Of a stretch of 64,000 bases of DNA, positions 9,086 through 17,508 are shown in pieces. The DNA lies in contig MTSL01000186.1 in the NCBI GenBank assembly GCA_002794465.1, positions 435 to 64,434 of the forward strand, written 5' to 3'. Numbering within the stretch: position 1 is the first letter of the stretch; the number at the start of each line of letters is the position of its first letter. The notes beneath the pieces were generated by a model. The model had not been told where the DNA came from and did not search any database. It worked only from the letters and a program-made list of their open reading frames with translations. Source of the stretch: Paramicrosporidium saccamoebae. Lineage: Eukaryota; Rozellomycota. Made by a program: the position numbers and the translations under genes.

Positions 9086-12000
9086 ATGAAGACGCTGCTG
9101 CTTGTCCACCTTTTCGCTCTAGCAAGCCAAGGAGTGCACGTGGCTAAAAGCTCTATCCCAGAAGAGAGTGTCGACGACAAAGATGCTGAAGCGGACCAAA
9201 AAGTATACGTGACTACGAGCCCTATCCCGAGAGAGAGTATCAGCGGCAGTGACACTGAAACGATACAATTAGTAAAACTCCGACTAAACAGTGGAAAGAA
9301 AAACTTGGGCGACCTACTTAAGCGTGGCGCAGGACTGGACTTGAAAGAGCTAGACGCTGAACTTGAAAGTGCACTGAAAGAAGGCATCAATATACAGGAT
9401 GCCTGGTGTATCATTTCTAACAGCCTAACATTTCTCGAGGACCCGATTCCACTCATCAAAAAAGCCGTAGAGATGAATTACAATAGCTACCTGAGATGCA
9501 TGTTGATTCCCGACCACCCTTGGTGGCAGACGGATGAAGACCGCCACTGGTTCCTGGCATTGTCATGGAAAGCTCCTTGGAATGACAAGGATTTGTGGGA
9601 TGCTCATCAAACACAGTTGAATTGGGCAGAGAACATGGAAGCAGTCTTCAGAGCAGACAATCCAAAATTCATAGATTCCCTTCCTGAGACATTGAAAGCC
9701 ATGCTAAAAGACTCTACAACGATTGAAGAGTTTATTAAGCACGATTCTGTCAATCTAGCAGAGCATTACGTTAAAGATTTAAATGTACTCGCCAGCAGAA
9801 TGCAAGACTTGGTGACGTTTAGCTCCATCAAGATTCTGCGCCTTTTAGTAGAACAAACTATCCCGCTAACCACAGATAGTATCACTCTGGAGGATGCTTG
9901 CCGTGACCTGCAAGTCTTGCGTTTACTGTACGAGAGCGGATATCAAGTCAAACCAACAAAGCAGAGGCTTCGTTTGCTCGTGGAGGAGGGGAAGCTCGCG
10001 CATTTTGAATTCTTCTCCAAGATTTGCGAGACAAAGCCTCCAACTTGTATGAATGTTTATGAAGCAGTCAAAGCGGGACATTTGGAAGTTGTCAAATGGG
10101 CGATAAGCAAATTCGGAATGCAAATTCTGTCAGGTTTAGTCTTATGGGGCCTAGTTAATGGTGGTCATCTAAAAATGCTGCAGTGGATATTTGAACAAGA
10201 TCAGGGGCGGAAGATTCCCTGTGATGTAATAGTCACCGCTGCCCTCCAGGGACATGAGGATATCCTGAACTGGGCATATGGGATCGATTCAAATATTCTG
10301 CACCGTTGCGAATATGATTTGCAAGTCAACCAAAGAGTCTGTGAGAGAGGAAACGTCAAAGGTTTGAAATGGTTGCATGAACGTGACAAAAAGTTCAAAG
10401 TGTCTTTTAGCGCAAAGCAGTTGACCATTGCCGTGGAGCAAGGTCACCTGAAGGTGCTAAAATTGGCCCATTCGATCGATTCCACTGCTCTTCCCACGAT
10501 CAAGAATCTTAACTATGCCGCTAGTAGGGGATATTTGAATATTCTCGAATGGGCGCATGCCATAAACGAGAAGCTTATTCCCACTCTCGACGGTGCGAAT
10601 CAAGCAGCGGAAAAGGACCACATTGCAGTCCTCGAGTGGCTAGCCTCAAAGGATATGTATCCTGATCAAGTAACTCTCGACAAGTGTGTCGAAATTGGCC
10701 GATTGGCAGCCGTGCGCTGGATGATGCAAGAATTTCCGGAAATGGCGCCATCACGGTTATCCATCCTTAATGCCGCAAAAACTGGCCGCGTAGGTGTCAT
10801 CAAATACATTTACAGGACCGAACCCCAACTTTTGGACCATCCGGTCTTCCAGTGGGCAAGACAAGACTGGAAATGGAAAGAAATTGTCGAATTTTTGACA
10901 GAGATTGGAAAGATACGGAATCACGAGAATGACGCCGAGTCCCATCAAGGATCTGCAGATGTGCCCTCTGTGATTGCTAATGATTGCGCGTCTAAATTGG
11001 ACTGCAAGGAGGTATGCTTAGGAGATCTACTTGAACGGGGTGAAGGACTGGACTTGAAGGGACTGGACGCTGAGCTTGGAAGAGCGCTGAGAGAAGGGAT
11101 CAGCGTCCAGGATGCCTGGATTATCATGTCCAACAGCCCAACATTTCTCGAGGACCCGATGCTGCTCATCAAAGAAGCCGTGAAATTGGGCTACAATAGC
11201 TACCTGAGATGCATGCTGAATGTCAGCTTTCCCTGGTGGCAGACGGAAAAAGACCGCCACTGGTTCCTGGCATTATCATACGAAGCTCTTTGGTATGGCA
11301 AGGATCTGTGGGATGCTCATCAAACACAGTTGAATTGGGCAGAGAACATGGATATGGTCTTCAGGGCAGACAATCCAAAATTCATACAGTTCCTTTCCGA
11401 GGCTTTGCAAGACGAGATCAAAGACACTTCCACAGCAATTGACAAATTCATCGAGTATGATTCTGTCAAGCTAACAGAACACTACGTTGAAGATCTGAAT
11501 GTATTATCCACCAAAGTGCAAGCCATGGTGACTTTTGGTTCCATTAAAATCCTGCGTCTTTTATTGAACAAAGATAATCCGTTGAATGTAAATGGTGTCA
11601 CCCTTACTGATGCATGTCGTGATGTGGAAATCTTGCGTTTGCTGTATGGGAGCGGATATCAAGTCAAACTGGAGGGGGAGATGCTCAATTCGTTCATGAC
11701 GGAGGGGAAGTTGGCGCATCTTGAATTTTTCTACAATATTAGTGAGGCCAATCTTCCAACTCATCACGGGGTTCATGAAGCAGCTAAAGTAGGACACCTA
11801 AAAGTCGTCGAATGGGCAATGAGGAAACTCGAAATGCAACCTCTGCAAGGTGACGTCTTATGGGACCTATCTAAAGGCGGCAATCTGGCGATGCTGCAAT
11901 GGATATTTGAACAAGATCAGGGACGAGAGATTCCCTGTTATGTAATGGTTAATGCTGTTCACGAGGGGCATGTGAGTATCCTGAACTGGGCATACGGAAT

Positions 12001-12565
12001 CGATTCAAACATTCTACAACGCTGCAAGAATGAATTCAATCGAGTCAATAAGAATGCCTGTAGAAACGGGAAAATTGATGGCGCTAAATGGTTGCATGAG
12101 CATGACAAGGATTTAAAAGTACCTTTTAAGGCAGGACACTTGACCACTGCTGCGGAACGCGGCCACCTGAATGTTCTCGAATGGGCGCATTCCGTAAGTC
12201 ATAAGCCAATTCTAATTACTAATTGTGCGAATGGGGCAGCAGAAAATGACCACATTGCAACTCTCGAGTGGTTGGCCTCAAAGAATGTGTATCCTGATGA
12301 ATACGGGCTCAGCAAGTGTTTCGAGCTTGGAAGGTCGGCAGCCGTGCGCTGGATGATGCAAAAGCTTCCGAATATGGTACCATCTCAATTGTCCATTCGT
12401 AAAGCCGCAGAGACAGGCCGCTTAGGTGTCATCAGGCATATTCACAAGGTCAGGCCAGATTTGCTCAAAAATTCAGTACTTTTGTCTGCAGCTGAAGCCA
12501 AAGGCTGGGAAAATGTTGTTGATTTTTTGACAACGAATCCCTACGACGTCGTGGCTCTCGAGTAG
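9086..12565 (+). CDS. Secreted ankyrin-like two-unit protein (gene 4)
   Basis: The ATG at 9086 gives MKTLLLVHLFALASQG, a typical signal peptide. The longer frame opening at TTG 9017 is rejected because it would bury that peptide. The product is 1159 residues. After the leader comes a 50-residue low-complexity acidic stretch with two PEESV/PRESI-like repeats. Unit A (about 75-620) and unit B (about 640-1150) follow, each with the LDLKELDAELE helix, the DAW-IISNS segment, the PWWQTDEDRHWFLALS block and ankyrin-like repeats. It is the most regular member and a good type sequence for the family. It is intronless, with no enzyme motif or C-terminal anchor. Function is unknown; secretion and protein binding are inferred. 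Confidence 0.88.
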   Translation: MKTLLLVHLFALASQGVHVAKSSIPEESVDDKDAEADQKVYVTTSPIPRESISGSDTETIQLVKLRLNSGKKNLGDLLKRGAGLDLKELDAELESALKEGINIQDAWCIISNSLTFLEDPIPLIKKAVEMNYNSYLRCMLIPDHPWWQTDEDRHWFLALSWKAPWNDKDLWDAHQTQLNWAENMEAVFRADNPKFIDSLPETLKAMLKDSTTIEEFIKHDSVNLAEHYVKDLNVLASRMQDLVTFSSIKILRLLVEQTIPLTTDSITLEDACRDLQVLRLLYESGYQVKPTKQRLRLLVEEGKLAHFEFFSKICETKPPTCMNVYEAVKAGHLEVVKWAISKFGMQILSGLVLWGLVNGGHLKMLQWIFEQDQGRKIPCDVIVTAALQGHEDILNWAYGIDSNILHRCEYDLQVNQRVCERGNVKGLKWLHERDKKFKVSFSAKQLTIAVEQGHLKVLKLAHSIDSTALPTIKNLNYAASRGYLNILEWAHAINEKLIPTLDGANQAAEKDHIAVLEWLASKDMYPDQVTLDKCVEIGRLAAVRWMMQEFPEMAPSRLSILNAAKTGRVGVIKYIYRTEPQLLDHPVFQWARQDWKWKEIVEFLTEIGKIRNHENDAESHQGSADVPSVIANDCASKLDCKEVCLGDLLERGEGLDLKGLDAELGRALREGISVQDAWIIMSNSPTFLEDPMLLIKEAVKLGYNSYLRCMLNVSFPWWQTEKDRHWFLALSYEALWYGKDLWDAHQTQLNWAENMDMVFRADNPKFIQFLSEALQDEIKDTSTAIDKFIEYDSVKLTEHYVEDLNVLSTKVQAMVTFGSIKILRLLLNKDNPLNVNGVTLTDACRDVEILRLLYGSGYQVKLEGEMLNSFMTEGKLAHLEFFYNISEANLPTHHGVHEAAKVGHLKVVEWAMRKLEMQPLQGDVLWDLSKGGNLAMLQWIFEQDQGREIPCYVMVNAVHEGHVSILNWAYGIDSNILQRCKNEFNRVNKNACRNGKIDGAKWLHEHDKDLKVPFKAGHLTTAAERGHLNVLEWAHSVSHKPILITNCANGAAENDHIATLEWLASKNVYPDEYGLSKCFELGRSAAVRWMMQKLPNMVPSQLSIRKAAETGRLGVIRHIHKVRPDLLKNSVLLSAAEAKGWENVVDFLTTNPYDVVALE

Positions 12566-12754
12566 AATTGATGTCTGATGTAGGGCGGGTATTACTGGTC
12601 ATGTTCCTGACATTTGTGTTCTTGGGGCATCAGAGATTCCAAAAAAGGCTTGCTAGGTTGAACAAAGCAAATAATATTTATCAAAAGTGCAATGCACTTG
12701 TAGGCAGCCACTCTCGATATGAGATTGCCAGTGGATGACTATTTTGCGGGTATC

Positions 12755-12880
12755 AACTGTCACGTAGTGGGGGGATAATACCACGGACGGGAAGGGGAGG
12801 CTTGTTCACTGCTAATCCTAGAATAGTATGAATACACATCTCACTTTCCTCAAATACCCAGCAATTAGGTCTTCTCCAAA
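12755..12880 (-). repeat. Dispersed repeat, copy C
   Basis: CGTAGTGGGG, then a segment ending in CTGCTAATCCTAGAATAGTA and ACACATCTC, matches copy D at 54054-54131. CCTCAAATACCCAGC at 12850 is the reverse complement of the core in copies A and B. It lies between genes 4 and 5. The remaining spacer (12566-12754, 12881-12950) holds only 3'-flank similarity to gene 3 (GTAGGCAGCC, CGATATGAGAT). Confidence 0.75.
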
Positions 12881-12950
12881 CTAGGGAACTATTTCCAAAT
12901 AACATGCCAATCACTTCTCTACGCCACACAACAAACTAAATGCCTATTTA

Positions 12951-13035
12951 TGAGAGCACGGAACTGCATTAAAGATCCACTATTTAATTCAATGATACAC
13001 TAACCAGTCCGTATATGTGAGGTTGGAAGTGACCC
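12951..13035 (+). promoter_or_regulatory. Conserved upstream module (copy at gene 5)
   Basis: GAGAGCACGGAACTGCATTA, then AAGATCCACTATTTAATTCA, ACACTAACCAGTCCGTATAT and GTGAGGTTGGAAG. It differs from the gene 4 copy at only a few positions. It is 329 bp from the ATG at 13280, about twice the distance in the other members, because about 170 bp of unrelated sequence lies between. Confidence 0.6.
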
Positions 13036-13279
13036 TTGATGGGGATTTTCGGTTCGCGTTTACACTCCCATTAATACATGTTGCCTGATGTCACGATGGC
13101 CTGCTTGCAGTATCTCAGACGCTAGATAAGAGCAGTTCTATGAAATATAATCGGTTTCCTATGAGGCAGGTTCTTCTATAGGATTGCAACAGCCAGCAAT
13201 AAGTATTGTTATTTGCTCAACGCAGCGGATTGGTCCATCGCATACAACATATAAATACGACCGGGGTATTCCCAGGGCT

Positions 13280-16200
13280 ATGTCTAGAGTTATGAAAGTT
13301 CTGTTGTCTGCCTGCCTGCTCGTTTTGGTGTGCCAAGGAGCCGATATAGCTAGGGCTAGAGGTCCTGTCGCTGGAGAGAGTATCGGCGAAGAAAATACCG
13401 AAGCGAGCCAAAAAGCACACGTAACTACGACCCCTCCCCCAGGAGCGCATGTAGTCACAGGTTCTGCCCCAGAAGAGAGTGACAACGGTGCGCGTGCCAA
13501 AGGGGACATTTTAGTCGATCTGCTTGAGCGCGGCGTTGGACTGGAGTTGAAGGCGCTAGACGCCGAGCTTGGAAAAGCACTGAGAGAAGGTAAAAGCGTG
13601 CAAGAGGCCTGGACTATTCTGTCCAACAATCCAGCATTCTTCAAGGATACGATTTCGCTCATCGAGGAAGCCGTGAAAATGGGCTACAATAACTACCTGA
13701 AAATTATGCTGATTTCCGACCGCCCCTGGTGGCGGACAGAGAACGATCGTCACTGGTTCCTGGCATTATCACACGGGGCTCCTTGGTGTGACGAGAATCT
13801 ATGGGATGCTCATCAATCACAACTGAATTGGAAAGGCAACATGGACGCAGTGATCAAGGCGGATAATGTGGAATTCACAGAGTTTCATTTTGATATATTC
13901 GAAGCTACGCTCAACAGCCCCGCAACGATTGACAAGTTTGCTAAATATGATTCTATCAAACTGGTAAAACGTTATGTCGAGGATTTGGAGGTATTTACTG
14001 ACAGGACACATTCCATGGTGTCTTCTGGTTCCATTCAGATCTTACGTCTTTTAGCGGAGCAGAACATTGCGCTGAATACATATGGTATCCCTATTAAAGA
14101 TGCTTGTCGTGATGTGGAAGTCTTGCGTTTACTGTACGAGAATGGATATCAAGCCATACTGAACCCGGGCGTGTTTGATTCGCTCCTGGCAGAGGAAAAG
14201 ACCGCGCAACTTGAATTCTTCTTCAAGTTTGACTGGAGATATCATCCATCTAAAGACAGTGCTATACAAGCAGCCAAGGCAGGACGCTTGAAGGCTGTCA
14301 AATGGATGAAGAAAAATCCCGGACTTCCAATTCTGGAAGATGGCGTCTTATGTGACATAGCTAAAGATGGCCATCTAAAAATGTTGCAGTGGATATTTAA
14401 ACAAGATCAGGGCCGAGAGATTCCATGTAATGTAATAGTTGGTGCTGCTTCCCAGGGACATGTGAGTGTCCTGAATTGGGCATACAGAATCGACCCAAAC
14501 ATCCTAAAACGTTGCGGAGATCAGTTGATTTTAGTCGAGAAAGCTATCTGCGAGAACGGAAAGACTGAAGGTTTGGAATGGTGGTTTGAGCATGACAAGG
14601 ATTCAAAATTGCCTTTTAATGCAAACCATTTGTTCGTGGCTCTGTTTTACGGTCATTTGAATGTGCTGAAATTGGCCCATTCCATCGATCCGAATGCTCT
14701 TCCAACGGCCAATGATCTTAATTCTGCTGCTAGTGAGGGATATGTAGAGGTGCTTCAGTGGGCGCATGACATGGATGAAAAGCTTATTCCTACTACCGGT
14801 GGTGCAAATCAGGCAGCGTTGAGCAATCACGTCGCAGTCCTCGAGTGGCTGGCCTCGATGGATGTGCGTCCTGATGGAGATTGTCTCGATACGTGTGTCA
14901 GAAAGGGTCGATTGAGAGCTGTGCGCTGGATAATGCAAAGATTCCCGGCCATGGTGCCATCCCCCGAGGCCATCCTTGGTGCTGCAGAAAATGGTTTTAT
15001 AGGTGTCATCAGGCATATTTACAAAACTAACTCGCAGCTTTTGGACGATCCAACACTCCAATGGACAGGCCAAGACTGGAAATGGAAAGAGATTGTCGAT
15101 TTTTTGACAGAGTTTGGGAAAATACAAAAGCCCGAGGGTGTCGTAGACGCCGAGCTCCGTCCAAGCTCCATAGATGAGCCCCATATAACTAGTAGCGGTG
15201 GCGCGTTTGAACTGGACAGCAAAGTAGACGACCTACTTGAGCCCGGTAATGCACTGGAATTAGAAAAGCTAAACACTCTGCTTGGTGAGAAGCTACAAAG
15301 AAGCCTTCAAACACGGGATGCCTGGATTGTCATGTCCGGCAGCGTATGTTTCGGTAAATATCCCATTCAATCTATCAAGAAAGCCATAAAGATGGGCTAC
15401 AACCATTACCTGAGATGTATGCTAGAGTCCGGCTACCCCTGGTGGCAGGCGGAGGAGGATTTCCTCTGGTTCGTGGCCATCTCATACAACGCTCCCTGGT
15501 GTGATAAAGATCGATGGGATGCTTATCAAAAAAACTTGGATTGGGTGAGAAACATGGATGCAGTGATTAGAGCAGACAGTGTGGCATTCACAGATTCCCG
15601 TCCCGAGATGTTCAAAGCTATTCTCAAAGGTCCCACAGCGATTGGAAAGTTCATTGAATATGATTCTGACAACTTGGTAGAGCGCTACGTCACAGATCTG
15701 AACGTATTTACCAACAAACTACAAGACTTGGTGACTTTCGGTTCTATTAGAATCCTGCGTCGTTTAGTAGAGCAAGACATTGCGCTGGATACCAACGGCA
15801 TCATTATGGCGGATGCGTGCCGTAATGTAGAAATCTTGCGTTTACTATACGGGATCGGATATAAAGTCAACCCGACTAAGGCTATGCTTAATTCTTTCAT
15901 GGCAGAGGGAAAGCTCGCGCATCTTCAATTCTTCTACAATATTACAGTGAAAAATTGTCCGACTCTTGACAGTGTTGGACTAATAGCTCGGTCCGGACAT
16001 GTAAAAGTCATCAAATGGGCAGCAAGTTTATTCCCAATACCGATTTTGGACAATGCCGTCGTATTGGATGTGGTGAAAGGTGGCCATATAGAAATGCTGC
16101 AATGGATATTTGAACACAATCAGGAACAAGAGATTGACTGTAGTGTACTAATCACTGCTGCTTCTGAGGGACATGTGAGCGTCTTAAACTTGGTATACAA

Positions 16201-16906
16201 AATTGATCCAAATATCCTACACCGCTGCAGCGATCAGTTCAAGTTGGTCAAAACAAACGTCCGTGTTACCGGGAAGACTGAGGGGTTGGAATGGTTACAT
16301 GAGCATGACAAGGATTCGATAGAGCCTTTTGATCAATCTGACGACCTGTTACATGCCATAGCACGAGGTCATCTGAATGTGCTAAAACTGTCTTATTCGA
16401 TCGAGTCCAATACTCCTCCATTGACCGGTGGGTATTCTGATTTTGTTCCAAGTTTTTTATCAAGATCTATGCACCCATGGCTGCGTCCCGAAAACAAAAA
16501 ATCATTGAGACTTAGCCAATACGCGAATTTCGCAGCGCAAAACGGTGAACTTCCGATCCTCCAGTGGTTGGTCTCGACAGGGGTGTATCCTGACAAAATA
16601 GGTCTCGGCTACTGTATCGAAAATGGTGACTTGAGAATCGTACAATGGATGAGGAGAGGGTTCCCAAATTTGGTGCCATATCCCGAATCCATCATGAAAG
16701 CCGTACTGAATGGACGCTTAGCTGTCATCAGATATATCCACAAATTCATGCCAGATCTATTCGATTATTCAGAACTTTTGTCTGCTGCGAAATCCGAAGG
16801 CTGGAATCGTAACGTTTTTGATTTCTTAGAAGCAGCTGCATCGAAACCCACCGAAGAGGCTGCAGTCTCCGAGTCTTGGCTAGAACCGACGTGTCGCATA
16901 GCATAG
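13280..16906 (+). CDS. Secreted ankyrin-like two-unit protein, longest member (gene 5)
   Basis: The chosen start is ATG 13280 (MSRVMKVLLSACLLVLVCQG); ATG 13292 would give a leader more like the paralogues. The product has 1208 residues. A low-complexity stretch (GAHVVTGSAPEES) follows the signal peptide. Unit A is at about 75-640 and unit B at about 660-1190. Both have the Trp-rich block (PWWRTENDRHWFLALS; PWWQAEEDFLWFVAIS). Unit B is the more diverged, and its late ankyrin-like region carries an insertion of about 30 residues around PPLTGGYSDFVPS. No intron, anchor or catalytic motif is seen. It is a paralogue of genes 2-4; function is unknown. Confidence 0.87.
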   Translation: MSRVMKVLLSACLLVLVCQGADIARARGPVAGESIGEENTEASQKAHVTTTPPPGAHVVTGSAPEESDNGARAKGDILVDLLERGVGLELKALDAELGKALREGKSVQEAWTILSNNPAFFKDTISLIEEAVKMGYNNYLKIMLISDRPWWRTENDRHWFLALSHGAPWCDENLWDAHQSQLNWKGNMDAVIKADNVEFTEFHFDIFEATLNSPATIDKFAKYDSIKLVKRYVEDLEVFTDRTHSMVSSGSIQILRLLAEQNIALNTYGIPIKDACRDVEVLRLLYENGYQAILNPGVFDSLLAEEKTAQLEFFFKFDWRYHPSKDSAIQAAKAGRLKAVKWMKKNPGLPILEDGVLCDIAKDGHLKMLQWIFKQDQGREIPCNVIVGAASQGHVSVLNWAYRIDPNILKRCGDQLILVEKAICENGKTEGLEWWFEHDKDSKLPFNANHLFVALFYGHLNVLKLAHSIDPNALPTANDLNSAASEGYVEVLQWAHDMDEKLIPTTGGANQAALSNHVAVLEWLASMDVRPDGDCLDTCVRKGRLRAVRWIMQRFPAMVPSPEAILGAAENGFIGVIRHIYKTNSQLLDDPTLQWTGQDWKWKEIVDFLTEFGKIQKPEGVVDAELRPSSIDEPHITSSGGAFELDSKVDDLLEPGNALELEKLNTLLGEKLQRSLQTRDAWIVMSGSVCFGKYPIQSIKKAIKMGYNHYLRCMLESGYPWWQAEEDFLWFVAISYNAPWCDKDRWDAYQKNLDWVRNMDAVIRADSVAFTDSRPEMFKAILKGPTAIGKFIEYDSDNLVERYVTDLNVFTNKLQDLVTFGSIRILRRLVEQDIALDTNGIIMADACRNVEILRLLYGIGYKVNPTKAMLNSFMAEGKLAHLQFFYNITVKNCPTLDSVGLIARSGHVKVIKWAASLFPIPILDNAVVLDVVKGGHIEMLQWIFEHNQEQEIDCSVLITAASEGHVSVLNLVYKIDPNILHRCSDQFKLVKTNVRVTGKTEGLEWLHEHDKDSIEPFDQSDDLLHAIARGHLNVLKLSYSIESNTPPLTGGYSDFVPSFLSRSMHPWLRPENKKSLRLSQYANFAAQNGELPILQWLVSTGVYPDKIGLGYCIENGDLRIVQWMRRGFPNLVPYPESIMKAVLNGRLAVIRYIHKFMPDLFDYSELLSAAKSEGWNRNVFDFLEAAASKPTEEAAVSESWLEPTCRIA

Positions 16907-17074
16907 AGAGTGCCATGGACCTGCTGCCATTCTATTTGTGCGAGACGATGAAAGACATTGTTGCTAACAGTTGGCAAGAATGAGAGTGGTAATAAAGATC
17001 CTGGTAAACAGTTATCCGCTTGTAATGTGGAGGATCGATTGCCATATTCTTTGGAAATATTTTCCCAGTTTGGA

Positions 17075-17165
17075 GAAGATGTATTTGTGAGATGGAGCGG
17101 ATTGATTAGCTGGGTATTTGAGGATCATTACGTTATCTGTGAGACTAAAAGTAGACCATTTGATT
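17075..17165 (+). repeat. Dispersed repeat, copy B
   Basis: GATTGATTAGCTGGGTATTT followed by GAGGATCATTACGTTATCTG differs from copy A at a few bases. It lies between genes 5 and 6. The flanking CGCTACGCGACA at 17211 resembles the reverse complement of the CGCGTAGTGGGG motif that starts copy D. Confidence 0.75.
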
Positions 17166-17290
17166 AACAGTGCAACAGCGAAATTGTGAACAAAATTCGC
17201 GGTATTATCTCGCTACGCGACATACAGACAGCTACTCCCGATATGAGAGATTTCACTAATGAGACCGTCACTTGCATCGATACCACCAGT

Positions 17291-17420
17291 GGGTATTCCA
17301 TCTCGCGGGGTATCAATAAACTAAACACTTATTGATGAGAGCACGGAACTGCATTAAAGATTCACTATTTACTCCAATGATACACTAACCAGTCCGTATA
17401 TGTGAGGTTAGAAGCACGAC
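17291..17420 (+). promoter_or_regulatory. Conserved upstream module (copy at gene 6)
   Basis: It contains GGGTATTCCATCTCGCGGGG, TATCAATAAACTAAACACTT, GAGAGCACGGAACTGCATTA (17337), ACACTAACCAGTCCGTATAT, GTGAGGTTAGAAGCACGAC and GGAATCTC. The core starts 172 bp before the ATG at 17509. It is near-identical to the gene 4 copy even though the coding regions are strongly diverged. Confidence 0.65.
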
Positions 17421-17508
17421 TCTTGATTGGAATCTCTGATCCATAGATACACTATTTATCAAATATCGCTCTCATTAATATAAATGCAGTCGGAGTTTGG
17501 CCGGGGCC

